Source: Burkholderia sp. Leaf177 (GTDB lineage: Bacteria > Pseudomonadota > Gammaproteobacteria > Burkholderiales > Burkholderiaceae). From it: DNA of 64,000 nucleotides. The stretch covers positions 422,179 through 486,178 of the forward strand of contig NZ_LMPF01000023.1 of NCBI RefSeq assembly GCF_001424345.1, read 5' to 3'. The notes under the pieces were generated by a model. The model saw only the letters and a program-made list of their open reading frames with translations. It did no database searches and was not told where the DNA came from. The position numbers and the translations under genes are program-made. Positions within the stretch are counted from its first letter, which is position 1; every line of letters starts with the position of its first letter. Shown piece after piece: positions 35,256 through 43,622 of this stretch.

Positions 35256-36203
35256 TTACTTCGATGCAGGATCTTCGTATTGCGGCACGCTTTCGTCGCT
35301 GCTTTTCTGCGTATCGGTAGCGGGCGCGGCCGGTTTGGCCGATGGCGCTCCCGGGTCCGAATAGTCAGGCAAACCTTGCGACTTGCTGCTGCCTCCGGCG
35401 CCCGGCTGCGCCGGCGCGGTCGTCGCGCTCGCGCCTTCCGGCGGCACGGCGGTCGCGCCGCTTTCATCGCCGTAATCGGGCAACGTGGCGTTCGCCGCGC
35501 CCGTCAGCAAATACTGGCGCCGCTGCGTGTAGGCATCGCGAACGAAAGCGTATTTATCCAGCGCCGCTTGCGACAGAATGTCGGTCGCGCCCAGCAAATC
35601 GGCCCGTGCACTCATGAAACGCACGCCGAACAGCGCGGCGTTCGGACCTGCCGCCAGATACGTGCCGGGATTGAGCGGATAACCGGCAATCCAGCTCGTG
35701 GAATCACGCACCGAACTCGGTCCGAGCAGCGGCAAAACCAGATACGGCCCTGACGGCACGCCGTAATGCCCGAGTGTCAAACCGAAGTCCTGGTTGTGCT
35801 TCGGCAAACCGGCCGGCGTTGCCCAGTCGATCAAACCGCCAATACCAAAGGTGGAGTTGAACGCGAAGCGCATCAGATCCTCGGTCGCGTCCGTGATCCG
35901 CAGTTGCAGCAGGTTGTTCGCGAAGTTGCCAATGTCGCCGATATTCGAAAAGAAATTGCTGATCGCCGTGCGCAGCGGGCTTGGCGTGACCTTCACGTAA
36001 CCCTGCGCGATGGGGCGGGCGACGTATTTATCGGCGGCGTCGTTGAACTTGAAAATCTCGCGGTTCATCGGCTCGAGCGGATCGCCCGGTTTTCGGTCGG
36101 GACCGGTCGCGCAGCCCGCCAGCAATAAAGCGGAGGCGATTGCGGCGCCACTGGACCAAGCGCGCAAGCTGCGGGCGGCGCGTGGCGTGATTGCCATCGT
36201 CAT
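35256..36203 (-). CDS. mlaA: MlaA (VacJ) outer-membrane lipoprotein
   Basis: A 315-residue lipoprotein that, with porins, removes misplaced phospholipids from the outer leaflet. The type II signal ends in LLLAGC. The MlaA core follows: DPLEPMNREIFKFNDAADKYV, then NFFSNIGDIGNFANNLLQ, then GLPKHNQDFGLTLGHYGVPSGPYLVLPLLGPSSVRD. The C-terminal ~80 residues are Pro/Ser/Ala rich and probably disordered, longer than in E. coli. ATG 36203 (AGGA upstream) lies 37 bp after the hpnN stop on the same strand, so the two are cotranscribed. Confidence 0.93.
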   Translation of the reverse strand: MTMAITPRAARSLRAWSSGAAIASALLLAGCATGPDRKPGDPLEPMNREIFKFNDAADKYVARPIAQGYVKVTPSPLRTAISNFFSNIGDIGNFANNLLQLRITDATEDLMRFAFNSTFGIGGLIDWATPAGLPKHNQDFGLTLGHYGVPSGPYLVLPLLGPSSVRDSTSWIAGYPLNPGTYLAAGPNAALFGVRFMSARADLLGATDILSQAALDKYAFVRDAYTQRRQYLLTGAANATLPDYGDESGATAVPPEGASATTAPAQPGAGGSSKSQGLPDYSDPGAPSAKPAAPATDTQKSSDESVPQYEDPASK

Positions 36204-36240
36204 GAGTCGTTTCCTTGGATCTTGCTGGTGATCAAACGAA

Positions 36241-38853
36241 TTAAAGAGTGTCGGCACCTTTGCGCTGCACCCGGGGTTTGCCCATTAGAACCGGCTGAAA
36301 TACCACTGCGCCGATCAACGTCGTAAATAGCGCCAAAACCAGCAGGCGGCCCATGCTCGACGTGCCCGGATGATGCGAGAACCACAAACTGCCGAACGCC
36401 GTTGCCGTGGTCGCGGCGCTGAACATCACGGCGTGCGTGAGGCTGGAATGCAGCAAACCGGTCTGCCCGGAGCGCCATGCCATCACGAAATAGATCTTGA
36501 ACGCCACGCCAATACCCAGCATCAGCGGCAACGCAATGATGTTCGCGAAGTTCAGCGGCATGTCGAACACGACGCACAACTCCAGCGTGACCACGGCGGA
36601 AACCAGCAAAGGTATCAAAGTTCTTAAAACATCGCCCACACGACGCAAGGTGATCCAGAGCAGGATCGTGATCGCGATCAGCGACAACACCGCCGCCTGC
36701 TCGAAAGCCTTGATGATCGTGTTGGCCGAATGGAGTACCGAAATAGGACCGCCGATGGCATTCGGCTCGGCCTTCTGGACGGCATTGGCGAAGCGGGCGA
36801 GCATCTGGTCGTCGTCGCGATTCTTGCCTTCCAGCGCTTTCGGCGATGCCTCCACGAGCGCATGGCCGTCGGCGGCGAGCCAGCCTTCGGTCATCGACTT
36901 CGGCAGCGAATCCTGCGTGATGGGCGACGGCTGCAGCAACGCGCGCATCTGGCCGAGCGCGATGCGAAGCGGCGCCGACATGGCATGTTCGGCACGATCG
37001 CGCGTGGCGACATTGGCGGCAACGAGCTTTTTCAGCGTCGCGGCGAGGCGTCGCGCTTCGGTTTCGCCGGGGCCCGGGTGTTCGTCGGCGGCGAGCTCCA
37101 GCGAGTTCGACAAGCGTTTCAGCGATGCAACCCGCACGGCGTCGTTGGCCGGCTCGGCGACACGCTGATTCAACGCCGGCAGAAGCTGCGCCGCGGCGGC
37201 AGAGATCAACGCGAGCTTTTCAGGCTGATCGGCGGGAATCAACGACGACAGCGTCGTCGCGCGTTCGACTTCCGGCAATTTGGCTAGTTTGGCGGCTATT
37301 TTGTCCGCTTCCTCGAGCGACGGCGCCAGCACTTTGACGTCGTTCACCGCTGCCTGGGGCGCGTCCTTCAGTGAGATCAGCGTGGCCATCGACTCCGTTT
37401 TCGGGTCTTTCAGGTTCAGCGGATTGAAGTCGAAACGCAGATGCATCAAGAGCGGCAGCGCGCCAATCACCACGATCAGCGTGCCGATCAGCACCGGCTT
37501 GCGGTTGCGCGCAAGGTATTCATCGACGGGCGCAAGCTTTGGAAACCCCGGCGAACCCGCTTCGCCCGGCGGCCCGAACACCTTGATCAGCGCGGGCAGC
37601 AGCGTCATGTTCGTGAAATATGCGACCAGCATGCCCACGCCCGCGATCTGCCCGAGTTCCGACACGCCGCGATACGCGGTCGGCAAAAACGAGAAAAAGC
37701 TGGCGGCGGTCGCCGCGGCGGCGAGCGTCAAAGGCACGCCGACGTGCCTCGCGGTGCTGACGAGCGCGACATCGAGCCGGTCGTCCTTGAAGCGTTCCTC
37801 GCGATATCGGACGCCGAACTGGATGCCGAAATCCACGCCGAGCCCGACGAACAGCACCATGAACGCGACCGAAATCAGGTTGAGCGCGTGAACCATGAGA
37901 AGGCCGAGCGCCGCCGTGATCGCGAGCCCGACGAACAACGTGATGAACACCGCGACGATCATCTTCCCCGAGCGCAGCGCGAGCCAGAGAATCACCAACA
38001 CGACGATAAACGTCAGGATGCCGTTCAACACGGCGCCATCTTTCAGCGATGCAAATTCTTCATCGGATAACGGTTGTTCGCCCGTAAGCCGCACCACCGC
38101 GCCATATTTCTCCGCCAACTTCAGATCGACCGCCGTCGCGCGGATCGCGTTCGAACCGCTCGCGCCGGGCTCCAGCGCGTTGTAGTCGACCACGGGCTGC
38201 ACGGTGACGAACGCGCGCGCCGGCTGGGTGGCGGAAGTATCGACGAGATTGCGCCACGAGAACACCGCGGGCTGATTGGCGACGACTTTATCGAGCACGT
38301 CGGCGCTTTGTCCAAGCAGCTTCGACATCTGGCCGAGCGTCACCTGGCCGAGTTGCAGCGGAATATTCAGGCTGGTGTTGAGCGTACCGGCGAGGCCCGT
38401 CAGCGTGGGATCGTGGGCCAGCGCGTTGATCAGCGGGCGCGCCTTGACGAGTTGCTGGGTGGCGTCGGCGACTTTATCGGCGGAAAGATACAGCAGGCCG
38501 TTGTGCTCGAAGAAATCGCCGCCCGACGGTTGCGAGACGGCCGTGAACTTCTTCGTGTCCGTGGCTAACGCGGCGGCGAGTGCGTTGGCGGCGGCATCGG
38601 CGAATTCAGGCGCTTGTGCTTCGACCACCACGAGCACGGTGGAACCGCGCTGCGGGAACGCGGCGTCGATAGCGTGGCTGCGCGCCGCCCAGTCGGGTTC
38701 CGTCTCGATCAGCTGGCTGATGTCGGTGCTGATCTTGAAGTGATGCAGCACGTAATAGCCGCTAAAAATCGCAGCCAGCAGCGACAAAACGATAATCCAC
38801 GCCGGCCGGCGGATGGACAAGGTAACGAGACGCGCAATAAGAGGCGTGAGCAT
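36241..38853 (-). CDS. hpnN: Hopanoid transporter HpnN (RND/MMPL family)
   Basis: An 870-residue inner-membrane RND-type protein. The first membrane segment is at ~18-36, then a large periplasmic domain, a bundle of helices (ILTFIVVLVILWLALRSG to MTLLPALIKVFG), a second periplasmic domain rich in Leu/Ala helices, and a final helix bundle (LSLIAITILLWITL onward). HpnN of Rhodopseudomonas and Burkholderia moves hopanoids from inner to outer membrane. ATG 38853 places the first helix correctly; the frame is open to 39018, but those residues look non-coding. The downstream mlaA gene is the likely operon partner. Confidence 0.92.
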   Translation of the reverse strand: MLTPLIARLVTLSIRRPAWIIVLSLLAAIFSGYYVLHHFKISTDISQLIETEPDWAARSHAIDAAFPQRGSTVLVVVEAQAPEFADAAANALAAALATDTKKFTAVSQPSGGDFFEHNGLLYLSADKVADATQQLVKARPLINALAHDPTLTGLAGTLNTSLNIPLQLGQVTLGQMSKLLGQSADVLDKVVANQPAVFSWRNLVDTSATQPARAFVTVQPVVDYNALEPGASGSNAIRATAVDLKLAEKYGAVVRLTGEQPLSDEEFASLKDGAVLNGILTFIVVLVILWLALRSGKMIVAVFITLFVGLAITAALGLLMVHALNLISVAFMVLFVGLGVDFGIQFGVRYREERFKDDRLDVALVSTARHVGVPLTLAAAATAASFFSFLPTAYRGVSELGQIAGVGMLVAYFTNMTLLPALIKVFGPPGEAGSPGFPKLAPVDEYLARNRKPVLIGTLIVVIGALPLLMHLRFDFNPLNLKDPKTESMATLISLKDAPQAAVNDVKVLAPSLEEADKIAAKLAKLPEVERATTLSSLIPADQPEKLALISAAAAQLLPALNQRVAEPANDAVRVASLKRLSNSLELAADEHPGPGETEARRLAATLKKLVAANVATRDRAEHAMSAPLRIALGQMRALLQPSPITQDSLPKSMTEGWLAADGHALVEASPKALEGKNRDDDQMLARFANAVQKAEPNAIGGPISVLHSANTIIKAFEQAAVLSLIAITILLWITLRRVGDVLRTLIPLLVSAVVTLELCVVFDMPLNFANIIALPLMLGIGVAFKIYFVMAWRSGQTGLLHSSLTHAVMFSAATTATAFGSLWFSHHPGTSSMGRLLVLALFTTLIGAVVFQPVLMGKPRVQRKGADTL

Positions 38854-39072
38854 GAAGACGGATGCCTCGAAGGGCTTGTTCGGTGTTTCGTGTGGAAAAA
38901 ATGCAGAAGACGCCTTTTCAGGCGACTTTGGGCGACGCGTGAGTATACCGGTCGTAAGGAGCGGACAGCAGGGAAGGGCGCGGGCGGGGCGATTTGCGCG
39001 CGTTTCCAATAGATACAACGATTAATGACAATAAGCGGCGGCGGCGTGTATTACCGTCGCGTTCCTGGTGAG

Positions 39073-39080
39073 AAAGGAGG
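39073..39080 (+). promoter_or_regulatory. Near-perfect Shine-Dalgarno (AAAGGAGG) for the 51-codon gene
   Basis: AAAGGAGG four bases before ATG 39085, the strongest ribosome-binding site in its region. It decides the start and supports translation of a very short frame. Confidence 0.65.
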
Positions 39081-39084
39081 AAAG

Positions 39085-39240
39085 ATGGAACCTGAGAACG
39101 ACGAAGCCGTTTCCCGCGAGCAGACCAAACCTGCGCGAGAAGGCTGGGCCGAGGCAAGCAAGGGCATTGCAGAGACTGTCGACGACGCGCTTCTCGTAGG
39201 CGAATTTGGAAATCTTATTGACGCGGAACTCTCCTGGTAA
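39085..39240 (+). CDS. 51-residue acidic protein resembling the C-terminal tail of a MazE-type antitoxin
   Basis: The protein starts MEPENDEAVSREQTK and continues REGWAEASKGIAETVDDALL to DAELSW. The Arg-Glu-Gly-Trp-Ala-Glu helix, Asp-Asp-Ala-Leu and terminal acidic-Trp pattern recall the toxin-wrapping tail of AbrB/MazE-type antitoxins. The DNA-binding half is missing and no toxin gene follows. An optimal Shine-Dalgarno is present. It could be a solo regulator, a decayed remnant or an unrelated small protein. Confidence 0.55.
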   Translation: MEPENDEAVSREQTKPAREGWAEASKGIAETVDDALLVGEFGNLIDAELSW

Positions 39241-39255
39241 AAGCTCCAACCCCGC

Positions 39256-39939
39256 TCAAGTCTCGCTCCAGATCCTCAGCAGATTGTGATAACACCCGAC
39301 CAGCGTGCGGCGGGCGGCATCGTCGGCATTCTCGGCGTTCAGCCTTTGAATCGCCGTATCCATATCGAATAGCAAACTGCGCCGCGTGTCGTCGCGAACC
39401 AGGCTTTGCGCCCAGAAGAAACTCGCCACCCGCATTCCGCGCGTCACCGGCCGGACCTGATGCAGACTCGTCGCCGGATAAACAATCGCGTATCCCGCCG
39501 GCAACTTCACTTCCTGCACGCCGTAGGTATCCTCGATAACCAGTTCGCCGCCGTCGTACTCGTCGGGCGGCGTGAGAAAAACCGTGATCGATACATCCGT
39601 GCGCACCCGCGTTCCATGTCCGGGCACGAGACGAATGGCGCCATCGACATGACTGCCGAAGTGCATCCCGCCTTCATACCGGTTGAAAAGCGGCGGATAA
39701 ACCTTGTTCGGCAACACAGCGCTGATAAACAGCGGGTGCCGCTCGAGCGACGCAATGATCGTGTCGCCGAGTTCGAACGCAATCGGCGCTTCCTGCGCGA
39801 TCTGCTGATTGCGCTTGACCGGCGCGCCCTGATAGCCGGCGGTTGCGCGGCCGTCTACCCAGGCATCGGAGGCATCGAGCCGCTGGCGCATCGCGGCGGC
39901 GTCCCCGGGGCTGAGGACGTCGGGTATCGAAAGAATCAT
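39256..39939 (-). CDS. piuC: PKHD-type Fe(II)/2-oxoglutarate dioxygenase, PiuC-like
   Basis: A 227-residue hydroxylase. The iron ligands are visible as HxD (FGSHVDGAIR) and the distal His in SLHQVRPVTRGMRVASFFW, with the 2-oxoglutarate-binding Arg a few residues later. PiuC/YbiX proteins accompany TonB-dependent catecholate receptors. Here the gene follows the receptor by 37 bp on the same strand and should share its iron-responsive promoter. The physiological substrate is unknown. Confidence 0.9.
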   Translation of the reverse strand: MILSIPDVLSPGDAAAMRQRLDASDAWVDGRATAGYQGAPVKRNQQIAQEAPIAFELGDTIIASLERHPLFISAVLPNKVYPPLFNRYEGGMHFGSHVDGAIRLVPGHGTRVRTDVSITVFLTPPDEYDGGELVIEDTYGVQEVKLPAGYAIVYPATSLHQVRPVTRGMRVASFFWAQSLVRDDTRRSLLFDMDTAIQRLNAENADDAARRTLVGCYHNLLRIWSET

Positions 39940-39976
39940 GATTTATATGCAGCGCCGCCGCGCCTGACCAGTGGAA

Positions 39977-42202
39977 TCAATAGAACCGGTAGTTTAGCGT
40001 TGCCAGGAACGTGCGGCCGTAACCCGGCACCGCGCGTCCGCCATCCGATGGAATCAACGCATCGTAGTAATGCTTGTTGGTCAGGTTCTGCACGTTCAAC
40101 TGGATGTCGTAACGCTTCTGGTGATACGCAGCCATCGCGTCCCAACGGGTGTAGGCGGGCACCTTCACGAAGTCGGTGCTGGCTGCATATCGCGACGACG
40201 TGTACACCGGTCCGCCGCCGATCGTCCATTGCGGCGTAAAGTCGTAGGTGGTCCAGATAGTGATCATGTTGCGCGGCGTGTTGGCGAGCGTCTTGCCGTT
40301 CGTATTGTCCAGCGCCTTCACGACTTCGCCGTCCATATACGTGTAGCCGCCGAACACTTGCCACTTGTTCGTGATGTGGCCGGCCACGCCGAGTTGATAA
40401 CCGCGCACGCGGACATCGCCGTCGAGCGTGTAGCTGCCGTCGGGCTGGGCCGTGCGGGCATTGGTTTTATCGATATTGAAAAGCGACTGCGTCACCGACA
40501 AACCGCCGTTCAGCAAATCCCATTTCGAGCCGATTTCATACGAGCGGTTCGATTCCGGCGGAATGTTCTGCTGGTTGTTCGTGAGCGTCAGCGCTTCCAG
40601 CGAAGGGTTGAACGACGTGCCGTACGACACGTAGTACGACTGCCAGTCGGTCGGCTGGAAAATAATCCCGGCGCGCACGCTCGTGAAGAAGTTGGTTTGC
40701 GTGCCGTACGAAGGCGCGTTGATGGTGTTCTTGATCGACGCCTCGTACCGGTCCCAGCGCACGCCGCCCACGACCTTCCAGTATTGCCCGATCGAGACCG
40801 TATCGTTGGCGTACACGCCGATACCGTTCGCGCTCGATTCCGCCAGGTTGGTCGCGACTTCCTGCGTATTGGCCGGCCGCGTGGTGTATTGCGGATTGAG
40901 CAGCGGCACGATTGCGATGGTGTTCGACGGCAATCCCGGCGTGGTCGCGGTGAACGACTGGTTGCTGTAGGTCTCGTGACTCAGGTCGACGCCCGCGATC
41001 ACTTCATGCTTGAGGAAACCGGTATTGAACTTGTAGTCGATATCGGTCGTGTTGTAGACCGAATGATCGTTGATGTTGCGGTCCTTGCCCTGCAGCCTTA
41101 CGAACAGCGACGAAAGCGGCAGCGACGTGAAGTTGCCGTTTGCGAGCGCCGGCGAGTTCCCATTCGGCCCGGTCAGCACGGCGGCCGCGTTGGTTGCGCG
41201 TGCTTCGGTGCTGTAGTGGCTGAACTGCGTCTGGTTGCGCAGCGTGAGGTCATCGCTGAAACGATGTTTGATACGCGCCGAAACCGTCTGCACGTCCTGC
41301 ATCGTGCGATCGCCTACGAAACCGTAGAACTGGCTTTTGCTGACCGGCGCCGGCGCGCCGTTCACCGGCGGAATGCCGTAATCGGGCTGATCGCGATTGT
41401 GCTGGATCAGCGCGGACAAGGTGATTTCGGTTGGCGTGCCAATACCAAAGGTCGCCGTCGGCGCAAAACCGTAATCCTTGCTTTTCATCACGTCGCGCGT
41501 CGAGCCCAGATCCTGGCCGAATGCGTTGAGGCGGATAGCCGACGTGCTGGAGAGCGGCTGGTTGATGTCGAACGTGCCGCGATAACGGTCGTCGGTGCCG
41601 ATCATCGCGGAAACCGATGCGTGCGCTTTCAGTCCCGCCTGCTTGCTCACCTGGTTGATCACGCCGCCCGTCGAGCCTCGGCCGAAATACAGCGACGACG
41701 GGCCGTACAGCACGTCGATGGATTCAAGATCGAACGTATCGCGATAATACTGGCCGCGATCGCGGAAGCCATCGAGGTAAATATCCGTGCGCGCCGAGAA
41801 CCCGCGCAAGTTGATGTTGTTGCCAATCTGACCGCCTTCCGCCGCGCCGATGGTCACGCCGGGCACGTTGCGAAGGGCATCGGAGAAAGACGTTGCGGCC
41901 TGCGATTGCAGCACGGACTTGGGGACGACCACGGCTGCTTGCGGGATATCGCGCAACGCGGTCGGCACCTTTGCGCCGACGCTCGATTTTTCCGGCTGGA
42001 AATCATTCGATGTATCCACCTGGCCTGTCACCTTGACGGGCGGCAATGTCGCGTTTTCTGCGGGTGTGACGGCTTCTGGCTGCGCCTGAACGGGCGCCTG
42101 GACCTGAGCGCTCGGCGCGGTTTGCGCGTAGGCAAAAAGCGGCGCGGCTGCGGGTACGGCCGCGAAACTCATGATCGCGGCAGCAAGCGGTGTCTTCCTC
42201 AT
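39977..42202 (-). CDS. TonB-dependent siderophore receptor (catecholate/Fiu-PiuA type)
   Basis: A 741-residue outer-membrane receptor. The signal peptide is MRKTPLAAAIMSFAAVPAAA through FAYAQ. A plug domain follows (PQAAVVVPKSVLQSQAATSFSDALRNVPGV, then GQIGNNINLRGFSARTDIYLDG), then a 22-strand barrel ending in aromatic FLATLNYRFY. ATG 42202 has GGGGA eight bases upstream; earlier Met codons at 42211 and 42445 lack a site or fall in the promoter. Imports a ferric siderophore using TonB energy. The plug motif LESIDVLYGPSSLYFGRGSTGGVIN is intact. Confidence 0.93.
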   Translation of the reverse strand: MRKTPLAAAIMSFAAVPAAAPLFAYAQTAPSAQVQAPVQAQPEAVTPAENATLPPVKVTGQVDTSNDFQPEKSSVGAKVPTALRDIPQAAVVVPKSVLQSQAATSFSDALRNVPGVTIGAAEGGQIGNNINLRGFSARTDIYLDGFRDRGQYYRDTFDLESIDVLYGPSSLYFGRGSTGGVINQVSKQAGLKAHASVSAMIGTDDRYRGTFDINQPLSSTSAIRLNAFGQDLGSTRDVMKSKDYGFAPTATFGIGTPTEITLSALIQHNRDQPDYGIPPVNGAPAPVSKSQFYGFVGDRTMQDVQTVSARIKHRFSDDLTLRNQTQFSHYSTEARATNAAAVLTGPNGNSPALANGNFTSLPLSSLFVRLQGKDRNINDHSVYNTTDIDYKFNTGFLKHEVIAGVDLSHETYSNQSFTATTPGLPSNTIAIVPLLNPQYTTRPANTQEVATNLAESSANGIGVYANDTVSIGQYWKVVGGVRWDRYEASIKNTINAPSYGTQTNFFTSVRAGIIFQPTDWQSYYVSYGTSFNPSLEALTLTNNQQNIPPESNRSYEIGSKWDLLNGGLSVTQSLFNIDKTNARTAQPDGSYTLDGDVRVRGYQLGVAGHITNKWQVFGGYTYMDGEVVKALDNTNGKTLANTPRNMITIWTTYDFTPQWTIGGGPVYTSSRYAASTDFVKVPAYTRWDAMAAYHQKRYDIQLNVQNLTNKHYYDALIPSDGGRAVPGYGRTFLATLNYRFY

Positions 42203-42703
42203 TATGTGCATCCCCGGTACTAAATGGTTGATGGCCGCGCGTGACGCGAGCCGTGAATGGAACGTCGCCAACGCGCGACGGTTTATGACGGATCTGGAGC
42301 AGACAAGCGGCGGCCGGCCAGCATCTCGCTTGAGCGATAGATGCAACCTAAGCAGGCGATTGTGTAAATGCGAATCGATATCATTACATAAGTAACAATC
42401 GTTTTCAATTGAATAAAGTGAACTTCTCAGATGACCGATGGACAAAGGCCCGCGCTGGCGAAAACGTGGTCTTGTCTGGAGAAAGGAAAGGAGCGAGTGG
42501 GATGGCGCGCGCTAGGCCTTTGCATTCAAATTTTTGATACCCAGCCGCGGCAGCAAGAGCATTGATAAAAGACGAATCACATTTAATTCTGAGTTACGCT
42601 CAACTTTCAGGACGTGTCGATACCAGCTTTACAGGTATCTCCCAACTTGACGTACAGCAGAAATATGAGTTTTACTCAAACGCTCCTACCAGGCGAATCC
42701 GAC
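42203..42703. other. Divergent intergenic region with iron-regulatory elements
   Basis: About 500 bp between the receptor and an SDR gene. It contains the Fur-like boxes described separately. No coding frame is convincing; the SDR frame opens at 42614 with alternative Met codons at 42665 and 42704. Confidence 0.5.
42368..42410 (-). promoter_or_regulatory. Two Fur-box-like sequences upstream of the siderophore receptor
   Basis: AATGCGAATCGATATCATTA (42368-42387) is an imperfect palindrome similar to the Fur consensus GATAATGATAATCATTATC. On the minus strand TTGAAAACGATTGTTACTTA (upstream, to ~42411) resembles a second Fur/promoter box. They lie about 165-210 bp before the chosen ATG, leaving a long leader. 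Iron repression is expected for such receptors. Confidence 0.55.
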
Positions 42704-43600
42704 ATGCAATCCACACATCGATACCGCTCCGTCTTTCGCCCCGGTCTCTTCGAAAACAAGGTTGTCATGGTCACCGGCGGCGGCAGCGGACTCGGTCGAT
42801 GCACGGCGCACGAACTGGTATCGCTCGGTGCGTCGGTCGTGCTGATCGGGCGAACGCTCGCAAAACTTGAAGCCGTTCGTGACGAACTCGCCGCGGATTA
42901 TCCGGAGAGCGCGGGCCGCATCGGCTGCCATGCGTGCGATATCCGCGACGAAACCAGCGTCAAGCAAGTCGTAGCGGCCGCGCTCGCCGACTACAAGCAA
43001 CTCGATGGCCTTTTCAATTGCGCGGGCGGCCAGTTCCCCGCGCCACTCGACAAGATTTCGCTCAACGGTTGGGACGCCGTCGTGCGCAACAACCTGCATG
43101 GCACTTTCCTGATGTCGCGCGAATGCTTCACGCAGTACATGCGCGATCACGGCGGCGCGATCGTCAACATGCTCGCCGATATCTGGGGCGGCATGCCCGG
43201 CATGGGCCACTCCGGCGCGGCGCGCGCGGGCGTCTGGAACTTCACTGAAACCGCGGCGTGCGAATGGGGCTATGCCGGCGTGCGCGTGAACGCCGTGGCG
43301 CCCGGATGGATTGCATCGGCGGGAATGGACAGCTATGGCGAGCGTTATCGCGCATTGCTGCGCGAGCTCAAACACAAGGTGCCGTTGCAACGATTTGGTA
43401 CGGAATCCGAACTTGCTGCCGCGGCCGTATTTTTGTTATCCGAGGCGTCGGCGTTTATCAGCGGTTCGGTGATACGTGTCGATGGCGGCGTGCCCAACGC
43501 CCGGCATTCGTGGCCATTGGCCGCGTCCGAGCGTACGCTCGAGTTCAATGGTTTTTCGCGCTACCAGCCGCCTTCCGGCCTGCAACAAGCCGACGAATAA
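42704..43600 (+). CDS. SDR of the 2,4-dienoyl-CoA reductase-like type
   Basis: A 298-residue reductase. The cofactor motif is VMVTGGGSGLGRCTAHEL; NCAGG follows in LFNCAGGQFPAP. The usual catalytic Tyr-x-x-x-Lys is absent: the corresponding segment reads GHSGAARAGVWNFTET, as in dienoyl-CoA and trans-2-enoyl-CoA reductases. Together with the acyl-CoA synthetase 22 bp downstream, this suggests use of an unsaturated or branched carboxylic acid through its CoA ester. The start is uncertain: 42704 has a weak AGG, 42665 is also possible. Confidence 0.8.
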   Translation: MQSTHRYRSVFRPGLFENKVVMVTGGGSGLGRCTAHELVSLGASVVLIGRTLAKLEAVRDELAADYPESAGRIGCHACDIRDETSVKQVVAAALADYKQLDGLFNCAGGQFPAPLDKISLNGWDAVVRNNLHGTFLMSRECFTQYMRDHGGAIVNMLADIWGGMPGMGHSGAARAGVWNFTETAACEWGYAGVRVNAVAPGWIASAGMDSYGERYRALLRELKHKVPLQRFGTESELAAAAVFLLSEASAFISGSVIRVDGGVPNARHSWPLAASERTLEFNGFSRYQPPSGLQQADE

Positions 43601-43622
43601 CCTTTAAATCAAGGAAGAAACA

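Noticed and set aside
40070..42223. 717-codon open frame opposite the siderophore receptor gene
   Set aside because: It is the antisense shadow of a well-supported TonB receptor; Arg/His/Val-rich composition reflects the codon third positions of the real gene.
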